Assembly (NCBI GenBank): GCA_026168455.1 | Contig: CM047425.1 | Location: 9,088,001-9,152,000, forward strand | From: Theocolax elegans | Taxonomy: Eukaryota; Arthropoda; Insecta; Hymenoptera; Cerocephalidae | Length of the DNA: 64,000 bases | Direction: 5' to 3' | Part shown: one piece after another, positions 13,401-25,500 of the stretch | How positions within the stretch are numbered: the first letter of the stretch is position 1 | Layout: each line of letters begins with the position of its first letter | Translations under genes and position numbers: made by a program | The notes under the pieces: generated by a model | Seen by the model: the letters and a program-made list of their open reading frames with translations, nothing else | What the model was told of the DNA's origin: nothing | Database searches by the model: none

Positions 13401-14926
13401 TGATTTGCAGAAAGAGGTTGCTAATTTGAAGAATGGGTTGCAAGACGTGCAGCGAGAAATCGGTAAAAATTATTTATGTATTTAATATTTCCTCGTTATT
13501 TTAATTTATTGGTACTTATAAAAAGTTGTATATTGTTCTAATAATTAATGCACGTTTAAACAATACAAAACGGATGGTTTAAACGTTTTTTTTAATTTAA
13601 TTTTGTAATATATTTTATACTATTTTCGTTTGCTTATCTATATAACATTATGAAAGTTTATAGAATTCTCATAAAAGTTCCTTTTTTCTACTTTGTTACG
13701 GTTACTTTTAAATTAAATAAAACTTTTCAATTGTGATTAGCTTTATTTAATGAGTATGCATTAACATTAAAATTAACATAAACAAATGATGAAATGAAGA
13801 TAAACGTACAATTTTGAATGACTAAAGATAAAGTATTTTTCAAACACTTAATTTACATTTGTATCAAAAGTACTCGTAAAAAAAGGTAACGTTCTTAATC
13901 AAATTCGTTGAAAGAATGAAAAATAAAACAAAGAAACAAGACGAACTGAAAGAGCCGATGAAATTAAAAACTGGATTGTATAATGAATGCAATGACTTAC
14001 TTTCAGAATTCCATCGAGGCCAAGCTCAAGTGCTTCAGGGCGATATGTTTTTGCCGGCAATGCGGGACTTCCAAGCCCAAGCAACGTGCAGACTTGCCGA
14101 GGCTGAGGATCTCTTCCAAGATATGAAGACTAGAGTATGCGGAAATTATAATTATTTTTATGATTCGATTTTATGATAACGGTTTATACGATGTGTTATT
14201 AATGAAATGTTCATTTGTTGCAGTTTGACAGGGCTGTGAGGCTTTTCGGTGAAGATTCCGCAGGCGTGCAACCAGATGAATTCTTTGGTATATTTGAGAA
14301 TTTCCTTCAGGCATTATCGGAAGCTCGACAGGACGTCGAGAATATGAGAAGGAAGGTCGAGGAAGAGGAACGTAGAGCTAAACAGGAACAAGAGGTAATT
14401 GCAATCAAACGATTTAATAGTTATTTATACTCGTTATGTCTCGCGTATCTTATGTATATTCATGAACAACTACGTATACATTTCTTTAAATTGGTTTTAA
14501 AACTTTTTAAACCTTTTGTTTTTATTTATTTCAATAGTATACGTTTATAATTAATTAGTTGTTTATGATTTTTTACTCAGAAATATGAAATATTGTAGAG
14601 ATCGGTCGATTGAGTAAATTAAATGAAATTTATATTTTTAACGACAGTTGAAAAAACGCACGATGGAGAGAAAGAATTCCCGAGAAGGTATTTTAAACAG
14701 CATATCTCTGAACAAGAAGAACGAGACGAATGGAACGAATGGCCACACAGATAACAAAGGCGAATTCGATGATTTAATATCAGCTTTACGAACCGGTGAC
14801 GTGTTTGGCGAAGATATCGCTAAATTCAAACGATCGAAACGTCGACCCGTCACACCGAGCGGAGGTGGCAATCAAGAATCGCGAAGACACAGCGCTCATC
14901 GCGAAGATTCACGCGAAAGACACTAA
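10185..14926 (+). CDS. DAAM: DAAM formin (Dishevelled-associated activator of morphogenesis), N-terminus missing
   Basis: Diaphanous-related formin that nucleates and elongates unbranched actin filaments downstream of Dishevelled and Rho in Wnt/planar-polarity signalling; in flies it acts in tracheal cuticle, axons and sarcomeres. Coding exons: 10185-10493, 10605-10829, 10928-11525, 11623-11897, 11972-12304, 12385-12860, 13026-13462, 14007-14134, 14224-14394 and 14648-14926. All introns are GT-AG, 74 to 544 bp, and all phases close. Visible residues 1-1076: GBD/FH3 (about 1-415), coiled coil (about 420-530), short proline-rich FH1 (about 552-580), FH2 (about 585-980) and a C-terminal DAD with [13 protein letters not shown] followed by KRSKRR. 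The order and motifs match DAAM along the whole length. Only the few residues before [10 protein letters not shown] are missing, because the first visible exon opens in phase 0 at an acceptor. Stop TAA at 14924-14926. Confidence 0.97.
10605..10829 (+). CDS. DAAM: DAAM exon: GBD/FH3
   Basis: The acceptor is TTTGCAG and the donor GTACGT; 75 codons, phase 0 at both ends. It carries [20 protein letters not shown] and CLKALMNNS, the start of the armadillo-like FH3/DID fold that binds the C-terminal DAD in the autoinhibited state. Confidence 0.96.
10928..11525 (+). CDS. DAAM: DAAM exon: FH3 core
   Basis: The acceptor is TTGTAG and the donor GTACGT; the exon ends after the first base of a codon. 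It encodes the most conserved FH3 stretch: [12 protein letters not shown] sequence, [37 protein letters not shown] and [11 protein letters not shown]. This is the DAD-binding armadillo repeat core. Confidence 0.96.
11623..11897 (+). CDS. DAAM: DAAM exon: end of FH3 and first coiled coil
   Basis: The acceptor is TTACAG and the donor GTAAAT. Joined to the previous exon it restores [13 protein letters not shown], the usual end of FH3, then [10 protein letters not shown], then a heptad-rich stretch around [18 protein letters not shown] that starts the coiled-coil dimerisation segment. Confidence 0.95.
11972..12304 (+). CDS. DAAM: DAAM exon: coiled coil and FH1
   Basis: It has 111 codons, phase 0 at both ends. 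It continues the coiled coil ([20 protein letters not shown]) and then encodes FH1 with one run of eight prolines and one of five, followed by a short PPP. FH1 recruits profilin-actin. This FH1 is short and has fewer long proline runs than I would expect from vertebrate DAAM1. Confidence 0.95.
12385..12860 (+). CDS. DAAM: DAAM exon: FH2 lasso and knob
   Basis: The acceptor is TTCTAG and the donor GTAAAT; the exon ends after two bases of a codon. It opens the FH2 domain with [20 protein letters not shown] (lasso tryptophans and linker) and carries [19 protein letters not shown], the conserved actin-binding knob of the FH2 dimer. Confidence 0.96.
13026..13462 (+). CDS. DAAM: DAAM exon: FH2 core
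   Basis: The acceptor is TTATTCAG; the exon ends after one base of a codon before GTAAAA. It contains the FH2 signature [16 protein letters not shown] followed by [12 protein letters not shown], and [10 protein letters not shown]. Codon usage here is distinctly GC-richer than in the flanking introns. The 165-bp intron before it and the 544-bp intron after it are the longest apart from the last one. Confidence 0.96.
14007..14134 (+). CDS. DAAM: DAAM exon: FH2, alpha-helical part
   Basis: The acceptor is ACTTTCAG and the donor GTATGC. It encodes a helix-rich part of FH2 ([28 protein letters not shown]). The last roughly 90 bp of the preceding intron are also open in this frame, so an alternative upstream acceptor that lengthens the exon cannot be excluded; the acceptor at 14005-14006 has the best pyrimidine context and gives the family-like junction. 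Confidence 0.93.
14224..14394 (+). CDS. DAAM: DAAM exon: FH2 C-terminus and basic coiled coil
   Basis: It has 57 codons, phase 0 at both ends, acceptor GTTGCAG and donor GTAATT. It contains [11 protein letters not shown] and [20 protein letters not shown], the diagnostic end of the DAAM-type FH2, then a charged helix ([17 protein letters not shown]). Confidence 0.96.
14648..14926 (+). CDS. DAAM: DAAM terminal exon: DAD
   Basis: The acceptor is CGACAG; the exon has 92 codons and a TAA stop. It encodes the Diaphanous autoregulatory domain, with [16 protein letters not shown] as the FH3-binding helix and KRSKRR as the basic patch, followed by a polar tail ending RERH. Releasing this helix from FH3 activates the formin. 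Confidence 0.96.
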   Translation: MKKRTMERKNSREGILNSISLNKKNETNGTNGHTDNKGEFDDLISALRTGDVFGEDIAKFKRSKRRPVTPSGGGNQESRRHSAHREDSRERH

Positions 14927-15270
14927 ATATTCAATGTCAAAGTTTCCACGTTCAAAATTACTTTACCGAACAATTTGTACATCCCTATTTTATACACTGA
15001 TTACATTTAGTTGGAAGCAATTATTTCTTCTTTTTTTTTAATATGTAAGAAAGCAGGTTATATATACGTAGAGTTAAGAAAAAATTTTTAAACTGTAAAA
15101 TTCTATGATACGTAATGCTGAGGTATACCTATAAATCTGATCGATTGAGAATACTTTATTTTTAGTAAATGATAATTACATAATCATGTAAATATACAAC
15201 GATAATCTGCTACAGTGAAAAATAATTGCTTCGAACTTTTTCTTTTTTTTATGTAGATATATACAATAAA
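14927..15270 (+). other. Probable DAAM 3' UTR with poly(A) signal
   Basis: AT-rich sequence follows the stop codon without an open frame. The first canonical AATAAA on this strand is at 15265-15270; further AATAAA hexamers occur near 15513 and 15900, so alternative 3' ends are possible. The limits are inferred, not observed. Confidence 0.5.
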
Positions 15271-15498
15271 ATATTTAGAGCATTAAATTTTTATTGGTAC
15301 AAATTTATCGGTAAAGCGTACTCTTTTTGCCTACGTGGAAAAATATTAATACATGACGATTAATTGTGTTAAGCGCTTTAAGGGATGTGAAGAAGTACCG
15401 ACGTTATTTAATAGATATATATTACAAATTTTATATAATTTATTGTTCGTACAAATAGATTTTATTTTACTGAGCATAAGTTGTTTTTCATTATCGTG

Positions 15499-15728
15499 CA
15501 CGGAGAGAAAAATTCAATAAAAGTTACATTAATGTTCTGGGTTAAATGCCTGACGTTCGTTTGTTTTTACAATTTTGGTCCTGCATGTTTTACATAAAAA
15601 TTGAGAATGACATTAAAATTTTAAGTGTGGTTTGAACGCGTGTTTTGTTTTAGAATTTTTACCATACTGGCACTACAATATTTACCCAAAACATTTAGAT
15701 ACTTTTTATAAAAAATTTTTTCTCCGTG
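15499..15728. mobile_element. MITE with CACGGAG termini (230 bp)
   Basis: The left end starts CACGGAGAGAAAAATT and the right end is AATTTTTTCTCCGTG. The inverted similarity continues inward for roughly 50 bp to an ATGTT.TGGGT block. There is no coding capacity. It lies in the DAAM 3' flank and spans the AATAAA near 15513. Confidence 0.7.
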
Positions 15729-17398
15729 TTATATACAAATTCGTAAAGATAAGGTTTGTAATAACCGTATTATACCTTTACGATTGATCAATTGAATCGA
15801 ACATTTGTGTTCGTTGTATAATATATTTTCGAGCAGAAAATCATAATTTTATATAAGTCGGTTAATTAAAAAAAATACTTTCACATCCCCTCGAAGATAA
15901 ATAAAGACTGGATGACGCTTTTTTCGAGTGCCAAGACTTTTGAGGGTTCGAACAGATTTCTATAAAATAAAAAAAGGTGCAAGGAACTTATTTTTTGCTT
16001 GTAGATAAACGTTATCAACTTTTGTTTGTTTTTTCACGAGAAAACGAGAAATATGCCGTCTACTAAATTTATAAGTCATCACTATATAACTATGTTAACA
16101 CTTTTTCTTTTATGTACGAAAATTAATTGTTACTTGCGTTATAGACATGGTACTATGGAATTCGTTACTTTGGTACTAATATTTGGTTTAATATAATTTA
16201 ACGGTTCAGTTTAAAGAAAATTCCGAAGTACGCATAGATTAAAAAGTGTAAAGAGAACATGAAATATTTATATGAAATTTATACATTTATACGGATTTCT
16301 TATACGAAAACGCCATCAAACGATCACCAGTAAATAATAATGAAAAGTAACGTTACCAACATGTCTAAACTCAATTTTGAAACAATTCCACCTAAGCTCA
16401 ACGATCGACAGCCAAGCTGTACGTGATATATTTTAATTGTACATATAGTCATTACAATGCTAGACATGTACTATACGCATGTATATTTTATCGTGACTCG
16501 TCATATATAAAAAAAGAAAGCAAAAGAAACGAGACAACGTTTCTTACGTTCAAACAAAACACAGTTGTTTTCTTTAATATTACATTTCCTTTGTTTCGTA
16601 AATTCGTTGATGAAAACTATAATTATCGTCGAAATCACGTAATTTAACGTAAAAGCACAACTAATCACACAAACAGGTACAAGGTAGTTTGTAGAAATTT
16701 TGATATTTCGCTGGATGCGAACAAATTTTTACACCGACATTTTTATAACGAACAATTGTTTCTCTTAAATAATAATCAACCAGTTACAAATAAGAAAAAT
16801 AATAAAAAAAAAAGTCATACATATTAAACAGCATAATAACACGAATAAACAATTACCATTTGTAAATTATATTAGGAATGAATATAATTTAATATACATG
16901 TTGACAACAGTTGTTAAATAGCTTTTCGTCGGTCTAGCATAGCGGTAAACATAAATAATATATACGTATCCAATCTATTTCTGCGTATATAAGCACTTTT
17001 ATTCCTTACTTTTTCTTTTCTTCAATCTTATATATAGATTAAAACGATTGCACAATAATTATTCGAAAAATAAAATGTTAAAATGGACCAAGCAGAGAAT
17101 GAGGATTCTGCTAAAATCAAAAAATCGTATAGACCAAGTGTTTTAGTTTGGTTTTTAAGTATAGAAAAATGTTACTTGTATTTCGAGAATGTTCGTTCCT
17201 TTCAGCTGTAGAAGAAAATGTATCAAAAAGAAAGGCCTATTCACGCGGTATTTAAACTGCCCCGAATCGAAGTGAATTATTGATAAGTCTGACACTTTGT
17301 ATTATTTTATATAATACGAGTAAATTTCGACGGTTTTTAGAAACCCAAGCGATTGGAGTTTAGTAGCGTAGATAACGATAGTAGAGATGTGGAACGTG

Positions 17399-17401
<3 letters not shown>

Positions 17402-17429
<28 letters not shown>

Positions 17430-17432
17430 ACT

Positions 17433-17460
<28 letters not shown>
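17402..17460. repeat. TA microsatellites
   Basis: Two (TA)n tracts of about 28 bp each are separated by AACT. They are simple low-complexity sequence, prone to length variation. Confidence 0.95.
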
Positions 17461-17463
<3 letters not shown>

Positions 17464-18363
17464 AAAGAAATTTCGATGTGTAGATTTTGGAGATGATAGT
17501 GCGCGAGATCTTTCGTAACTGGAATAACTCGAAGGATATTTGTAGAAGTTAATGTTTTATATAAGCTTTTGTACTTTTGTAAATATGCAGGTTTATACAT
17601 ATACATATATACATATATATATATAATTAGTTCACACGAAGGAAATCTTACGAAAAAGGAATTTATGTCCAATTAATATATTGCTATATCACTTATTATT
17701 AAATGTATTAAACTATTGAAAAGAAATATATATACCCATACGTCTTAAAAATAGTGTCTATTTATTTAATACAGTATTATTTTTGATATTGTATAATTTA
17801 CCCAGTATTAACCGAACAAATGCATGCACATACATTCAAAATAAACATTTATCGACTGTACCTCGTTCACTATGGCTATTTACCGATTGACGATAAGGTA
17901 GATTTCGCTATTATCGCACGATTACGTTCAAACACTTACCTACAATTGTTAAATTCCATTTTCTTTTATTTAACAAATTATTATACTTATTAATTTATTA
18001 ATCGAAGATTCGTGTAAACTTGTCAGCTATTAAAGAATGCGCGAAATAAAAAAGCAGGTTATTTGTAGTTTAGAATACTCAAACTTTGAGCGATGCTGCG
18101 CCACCTATTACATCTTGCAGGACTAAGCTTAGTTTTTATTTTTAATACTATTTTTGTTAATTTATTTGGAATTAAAGTTATAATTCATTGATATAATTAT
18201 ATATCTAACGAATAATTTGTGTGTAAATCTATTTATTTGGTTATTCAAATAAAAATTAGTGTTTACTATTATAAATGTTAATATACGAATTTGTTATATT
18301 TCAACGAAATTTCGTAATCCGCTAAACTTCGCTTGAACAGTTGATAATAATTGATCGCGATCG

Positions 18364-18484
18364 ATTGCGCATACTTAGGATACATTGGTAACGAATACGC
18401 AGGCAGACAATATGCTTATATACTCATCGATTGTATACCGGTGCGCTTTGGTTACCAATGTAGTATCCTTATAGGCATGCGCAG
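18364..18484. repeat. Imperfect inverted repeat (about 120 bp)
   Basis: The left arm (about 18364-18398) contains TTGCGCATACTTAGGATAC and ATTGGTAAC. The right arm (about 18441-18484) contains GTTACCAAT, GTAGTATCCTTA and GCATGCGCA. The arms pair over about 35 bp with a loop of roughly 40 bp. It could be a small MITE or a structural palindrome; no target duplication was recognised. Confidence 0.6.
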
Positions 18485-21400
18485 ATGGTTGCTATTGATT
18501 GCTAATAATACAATATAAATATATTTAATAAAATAAGTAATATTTACTGGTTTTTTTTTTGTTAAACAACAACGATACTGCTGCAAATAATTGTATTATG
18601 CATTACGCGTTTTCAATTTTCAGAATTTTATTTCATCGAAGAAAAAAAATGATTATTTTCAAGTAAACAAGTATATAAAAAAAAAGGAACAGGGAGTGCA
18701 AATAACAAGAGATAAGGAAAATATTTTTTGTTCAGAAACTTTATTATTTACGTACACTAGCCGACTACTATGCATGCGGTTTCATCGCAAGCGTCCGGAC
18801 ACGATTATAGAAGTTGTCAATCTTTTTCTAACCATAGTCCGCAACATCCTGCATTCACTTTTCTCATCGTACAGGCCATTTTTTTTAAGTGAATTCGTAT
18901 CCCGTAGACTTTGCAGTTTCGTTTACTTTTCTTATCATCATCGGTAGAACGATTTTTTTTTTCTTTGAATACTGAGGCATAATTCGCATTCTCCTCGTGA
19001 AATACAGTGCGTTACATTAAATGTATAATCTATAGAGTGTTATCGCATCGAAGCGCTCGATTTTTCGGTAAATAACGAGGGAAAGCAGTCTTTCTTTCAC
19101 TATTCTTTATACATGTTATAATATCAAACTCGTTCGCCATATACGTTTAATTAATAAATTATAATTATTTTGCTCTCTTTTTCTTTTTAAGGAATAATAT
19201 AGAAAAAACATAACGGCATCACCAACAAATATTTTTTATTCAATTATATGTACGTATATTTATATATACTTTTCGAACAAAGTATATAATGTACATATAT
19301 ATTTATATAGTAGAGAAAAAAAATAATATACGAGATCACTTAACATTTTTTTTTTTTAATATTAAACAAATAATATATCGATCGGTTGTATACAGGGATT
19401 TGCAATGCTACTCTCTTAATCTGATTGAGTCGAAAATTCGATAACTAAATTTAATTAAGTAAATATACTTATAAATAATATTGTAGTGTCTAAAATTATT
19501 TTTCTTTTATTTCTATGACAATACGTTGTAATCGCATTTCTCCGCGTAATTATTGAAATACTGTGATAAAATTAATAATACATCGTTGACTTACAAAACG
19601 TATAGTATCGCGCGATCTTTAACGATTTAATTTCGACCTAACTAATATCTCCTACAATCAGATAAAGCGAGTATTCGATTACCCATATATTCACAACAAA
19701 ATATTTTTCGTATCGAAAAAAAAAGTATGTGAAATTAAAGATCACAATAATGTATACACGGAAAAAAAAGAACATACGCGCGAATAAAAGAATTTCGAAT
19801 TAAAAAAAATATATATTTATATATATTTGCGCGAGATGGAAAATTCGATCGCCCCGAAGCGATGCGACCACATATATTCGTATTTGTATAGTCGTATTTA
19901 TATATTTATATACACAGCAGACGTATCGAGTAAAAATTCTCGATTCGTTTTTTCCAATTTTCTTTTTTTTTTTTCCTTTTATTTTCGACAACGGAATGAA
20001 CAAACAAAAAGTACGGGGAACTATGGTAAATAAAATCTATTAGGATTAAATCGGTAAGTATATAACAAGATTCAACATTTCTTTTTGAATCTCATTAACA
20101 CGTATAATCTCAGGTTAGTAAAAAGTATACAATGTGTCTTACATCATTAAAACTTACGTCGATATATTGCACATTTGACAACAGTTAAGGTTTTTTTTTC
20201 CTTGCGTCTTAAGTACTCGGGTATAGGAAGATTCTTTTTTTTTCTTTTTATTCATTTTTACCAATTATTTGAGTCTCTGCTCGTTTGTGAAATGTCACCT
20301 ATTTTTATTGTTTTTTTTGTTTAATACGCTCTCGTCATTCACTCGGTCATTCATATTTTATATAATATTTATATCTCTTAATTAATTAATATATAATATC
20401 CACTTCGATTTGAGTGAGTGTGTCTATACATTTTTTTTTCAAAACGCGCAGTTTGGATTAATTTCGCAAAGTAGCTGCGTTAAAATCACTATATATATAT
20501 ATTTTTATTTATATATAATCAATAGGTACTTTTGACATCGTTCGATGTGTAAATTGCCTGTAACTCACCTCCAAGAGAAAAATATAAACGTTATAGAATA
20601 TATTTTCTTGAATGACAAAAGCATCAAGAAAATCATAGTTATAACCTAAAATTTTTCCCTCTTCATTGTATTGGTATCGATGAAATAAGTACATTCGTTG
20701 ATAGTTTTGCTTTCTTTTTTTTTCATTTTCGTATACGACTGCAAAATGAAGAATACGAAAATCTGCCGATTTTGTCGTTTTTTTTTGACAAAGTTACAAT
20801 ATACCTTAAATTAGTTAAGAATCCGCAACGTAAGAAATATATATATATATATACGTATTATTATATATATACATATTATAATAATTTAATCGCTCCAACG
20901 TTTAAATTCGCTACTACTCGCCACATATATGGTATAAAAACTATATACGCAATCGAAAAAAAGTAGAAGAAAAATCTGCCAAGTCGAAAAAAATGTAAAG
21001 AGCAATTTTGTATAATCATTACCGCCAAGTCTTTGAGCTTGTGAAAAGAAGGAAAAAGCGTCAAAGAGGGGATTTTTCGTCATTATCTCTTAAACCGATT
21101 ATTGCAGATCGTTTACGCGCTCATTTTTTTCGACGTCGTCGGCGATTTTCACTCATTACACTTTTCCTCGTAAGTACTTTCTTTTCTATATTCTTCGTTG
21201 CTATACGCGTAGATCAGATTATTTTTTTTTTTCCTTTTATTATTATCTTGGTTACAATTCGTGAGTTCACCTTCTGTAAATACTTTCATCGAAATATATT
21301 GCATTGGATTCATACGATTTCATTTTGCACAATTGTCGGTCGCTTTATGTTTTTCTTTTTCTTTTTTTTTCTCAAAATGAAAATTCATTCTTTAAACAAT

Positions 21401-21989
21401 AAATCGTCTCTTTTCAAATTTATTTACACTCGATTATTCGTATATATATATATATATATATATATATAAGTATACGGAAAACGTAAATTTTAAAATTAAA
21501 TATTTTAATTGAACAGAAGTGCACGCATTGATAAAAATTTAAAAATACAAGAATGAACGATTTCATTTGGAGAAAAATAATTCCGACGTCTTTCAAATTT
21601 ACATGCAAATTCGATTAACATTTTTTCTTTTTCAACCTTCTATTCTTCGTTGCACCGAACGTCGATACTACGCAACATAATAAACGACTTTTTCATTTAC
21701 AGTTTTTTTCAAAAACTGTGTGTACATTTTTTGAAATGTCTTTTATTTTTATCATTTGTTGGACTAAACTCGATCCCAAGGAAATGAAAGTTTAAAAAAA
21801 AAAAAAGATCTTCAGAACGAAACGAGAGAATCAATATATTTTTCTACAACAATTATTGGAGATCGATGAGCTATTGTTTTTTTTTTCTTGTCGCTAGTTC
21901 AAAATGAACTCGAGGGTTTTCGATACAATGGAGAATTGAAAATCCGTGCCGATGTAGACGCGACGGTTTGTATCTGGAAAGCTCGTCGG

Positions 21990-22074
21990 GTACCGTCGCA
22001 TTGAATTTTTATTCCGTTTGCGACTTTGAGGTCTCTTGGCGATAACAACGGCCGCTTTTGGTGTTGCTACGTTT
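21990..22074 (-). other. Candidate spliced 3' UTR or alternative terminal exon of Vsx
   Basis: The last Vsx coding exon runs past its TAA into AAAG|GTACAT (donor GT at 22387-22386). On the same strand TTTTCAG ends at 22075, followed by a GC-richer stretch with an AATAAA (minus strand) near 22012. This would make a 313-bp intron in the 3' UTR. The stretch is also open for about 60 codons in one frame (KAAVVIAKRPQSRKRNK), but the upstream TAA blocks reading into it in the Vsx frame. Confidence 0.35.
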
Positions 22075-22203
22075 CTGAAAATTAATTTATATTCTTTGTA
22101 GGAAGTCCCAAATTTTGTGTTATTATATCTAATAAAAATAAAAATGTTGCGTAATATATACACTTAAGGCATCTTCCTCTTAAATATATATATATTGTGA
22201 GCC

Positions 22204-22258
22204 ATTTTAATCCTACTACTCAAATTTCTGAATAAAGTAAGAGTTGTAGGACTAAAAT
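22204..22258. repeat. Short hairpin-forming inverted repeat
   Basis: An 18-bp arm (22204-22221, ATTTTAATCCTACTACTC) pairs with 22241-22258 (GAGTTGTAGGACTAAAAT) with two mismatches around a 19-nt loop. CTCCGTG follows at 22262-22268, matching the termini of the MITE at 15499-15728. It may be a tiny relic of that family, or an RNA hairpin in the putative Vsx 3' UTR intron. Confidence 0.6.
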
Positions 22259-22389
22259 GATCCTCCGTGTATATTAAAAGATAAATATCGTATAGTATTA
22301 AATATTACAAAATATCATTTAATAAATCAATTATATATAAATGAACTAACAAGTATAAATGAATTGTAATTAAAAATGAAAATGTACCT

Positions 22390-22556
22390 TTAAACGGAAG
22401 CATGAAGCGTGCCTGTCTGCGGACCCGTCGAGTACGACGTCGTTCCTGGCGATCCAGCAGCCGGTTGCAAGCTCAGCTGCAGCTGATGCTGCTGAGCTTT
22501 CGCTCTTAAGCAAGCGATGCTTTCGTTCCTCAGTTGTTCGGTATCCTGAACGACGC
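22390..22556 (-). CDS. Vsx: Vsx terminal coding exon: OAR-like motif
   Basis: The acceptor is GTATCAG; the exon ends at TAA (22392-22390). It encodes [20 protein letters not shown], an OAR-like motif found near the C-terminus of Vsx2-type proteins, then a Gln/Leu-rich and Ser/Thr/Gly-rich tail ending LHASV. Confidence 0.93.
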
Positions 22557-25500
22557 CTGATACGAATGAAATTAATATTTAATTAGTAATCTCGTTTTAT
22601 CCGTTTGTCTATAGTAATCAACGCGAATGTTCTGACATTATATAATTTCCAAGGAGTGATGTGAATAACTTTTGGATTTTCATTGGTATAAAGATAAACA
22701 AAGTCTCGAAAGAAATAATAGTTAATTGTGAACGAATGCAATAGCTGTTGGAAAAAAAAAGTAAAAATAAAATACTCACCAGATGACGAAGATGGGCCCA
22801 TACCGTCCTGACTCTCCTGTCCACTCTCGGAGCTCGTGGGACCGCCGGGGTGATGATTATGATGAGGCGGACTGGCCCCACTGCCCCCGTGATCATTACC
22901 ACTGTCCTCGCCACCGGATTTGAGGTGTTCCGCAGCCTCGATGGACTTTCGGTGCATCCCTAGGGGGCCACAGTCAATCAGATCACGTCGATTATTTTCG
23001 TTATCTTGACTAAACCCACTTGTCTTAGAGGATTGCGCTGATAGAGACGGACAGAAAACAAAACCGGGTTTGCCAAAGGGATTCGCTACGTTTTCTTTCG
23101 CTTCAACGGCTTACTCTCGAGGTCTATTTTGGTTATTCATTTACATTATTTTAACATCCTCTCTGATTTACTCGATCACTGTCATTTCCACGCGTATATA
23201 TACGAAAGTTTAACATTTTTTTTTCCTCACAAAGTAGTGTTCGTTTATACATTTTTTTTTATTTGGACGAGTAAATTAGAGAGGTTACTTTAAGATTCAG
23301 CGGTATAAATATCTTTACTCGAAATCCTCAAAGACTTTGATATATGTGTATATATATATGCGGTAATATTGGCATATACGCGAGTCACTACTAAGAGGCA
23401 ATCCTTTAATCATACCCCTATATATATACGTGTAGCACATATAATATCGATCTCCTAGTACATACAAATATTCAACAAAATAATAATAATAACTATGTAT
23501 ATAAACAATAATAATATAAAGCACAGCTAATTGTTTGTTTTTACGGCTTTAATCTTATCGAGGATCCGACAGCAACAAAATATATATATATATACTATCG
23601 TATTATTATTTTTCAAGCAGCAAATGCAACAAACGTTTGCGATCAAAATATTCGTTTCCCAAAATAAATCTCAATAGCAACTAAAAAAAAGATATAAGTA
23701 AAAGCGTTTTTATATATATATATAGCTAATAAAATGATAATGCTAATAAAACAATAACACAATTGTTGAATATTGTTTATTACCCAGAAGCCAGGGAGCG
23801 ACGGATTCATTTTCCTTGGCACTTTTTAATATGGTTTCTGGTAGTGGCAACGAGTGTCTCACCATTGCTCCGTATAGACCGTATTCCGCCATTATGGTAC
23901 TCCTTCCCCAACATTTTTCAGTCTTACGCCATTTTGCTCTTCGATTTTGAAACCAAACCTGCAACAGAGTAATTCGAGAACGCTATGATATTACGATTAA
24001 GTATAACTAAGTAAAATTATGATACTGACAAAATTATTTTGAGTCATACGTCAACTATTATCGTGTAGTATTTTTACACTAATAATATATATCGGTTCTT
24101 TTTTACAAACCGGATTTTCTAAGATGTAAATATATATTTAATGGACTTTTCATCTTAAGGGGGTTTCATATATACTTAATTTTTGTTGATTAAGTAATAA
24201 CAATATGTAAAATGAGTACGTGACAAAATAAGAGAAGAGGCGCCGTCGTTTATTGATAATCTAACTATGAGCTGAATTTCAGATCAAAATATTATTGTCT
24301 TTTCTACGTTGTTGAAATTATTATGGGTTCACACTTTTGTTTAGACTTTTCTCAAAAACGCAATCGTATTCTAGTTTAAAATTCAGCAAGTTTTCACGTT
24401 CTTTTTTTATTTACAAATTTATTACCAAACCAAATCGTGTTTGTCGATAAGATAGGGAGGATAAATATATTGACTATAGCACCCCGTTAAACTATTTTTT
24501 CGTAAATTTTTATTTCATCAACTACTTGTTTATATTCCTTTTGTTTCTTTAAAATTACTATACATTTACTATGAATTAATATATTGATTTGCAGAAATAA
24601 TCTGTACGTATCTATCAATATAAAACGTGTTTCGGTGGATATACCTACTAAATATACATATTTCAAAAACTGAGTTGTTAACTACTTTTGATATTTCATT
24701 TAAAAGAAAAAGCAAAAATCTGATTAGTTCAACAGCCTAATTGATGATCCCCATATTCTTCAACCACGCATTACATAAACATTACTAACCAACATAATTT
24801 TCATTTGAAACGTAATTACCAAACAGAACCTTAAAGTACCTATATATATATATGTCCCCTTGTAACATACTTTACGAATTTTCATCGAGTTATTTTCAGG
24901 AAAGGTCGCCACGTAATTAACGCATAGATTACGCGTAAAAAAAGGGATTTTTAGTAACCATCAAAGAAATGCGAAAACCCGAAAGAGAGAAAGAAAGGAA
25001 GGAAGAAAAAAAAAAGAGCGAGAACCAGCTCACCCGGGCCATTATATACCCAATTAGAGGGGGTATATATACGTACGGTTGTGTAGTTTTTGCACGGTTA
25101 AGCAGCCGAAGATTCGCTAGAGGGTTCGTTATTCTATTTTCCTTTTTGTGCTCGGCAGGGTGTGTATGTGCCGAAGAATGCTGTTAAAAATAGTCGCTAA
25201 TGATCCTCCCCCACGGTGTATATCGGGACCTCCCAACGCTCTGCGGTCGCGTGCCGCTCGTGCGTAGCTCACGTACCCAGATATCAATTTTAACGATCGT
25301 ACCGGTCTCTATATATTGGAGGAATAATGATATACACTTTTTTTTTAGTTGAGCTAATGCAATCCTGAATATCAGTTTCAACCAATGATTTTTAATAATG
25401 CGTTCGGTACGTATTTGTACGCATCGCAATACCTTTCTTCCTCGTTTACTTTCTCGATCGAGATTACGTAACGACGCGGCAGAACGATATAATACGCACA

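Larger units (their letters stand above)
14927..22389. other. Convergent intergenic region between DAAM and Vsx
   Basis: I see no gene-like exon here. The stretch contains the presumed 3' ends of both genes, a MITE (15499-15728), two TA microsatellites (17402-17460), an imperfect palindrome (18364-18484), a candidate spliced Vsx 3' UTR exon (about 21990-22074) and a short hairpin (22204-22258). Open frames of 60 to 150 codons in it are runs of Ile, Tyr, Phe and Lys typical of translated AT-rich DNA. Confidence 0.6.

Noticed and set aside
15940..15965. GGTTCGAA motif resembling a tRNA T-arm
   Set aside because: There is no matching acceptor stem, D-arm or anticodon arm around it.
17083..17211. 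42-codon ATG frame in the DAAM 3' flank
   Set aside because: Short, AT-rich, no recognisable motif and no splice context; consistent with chance.
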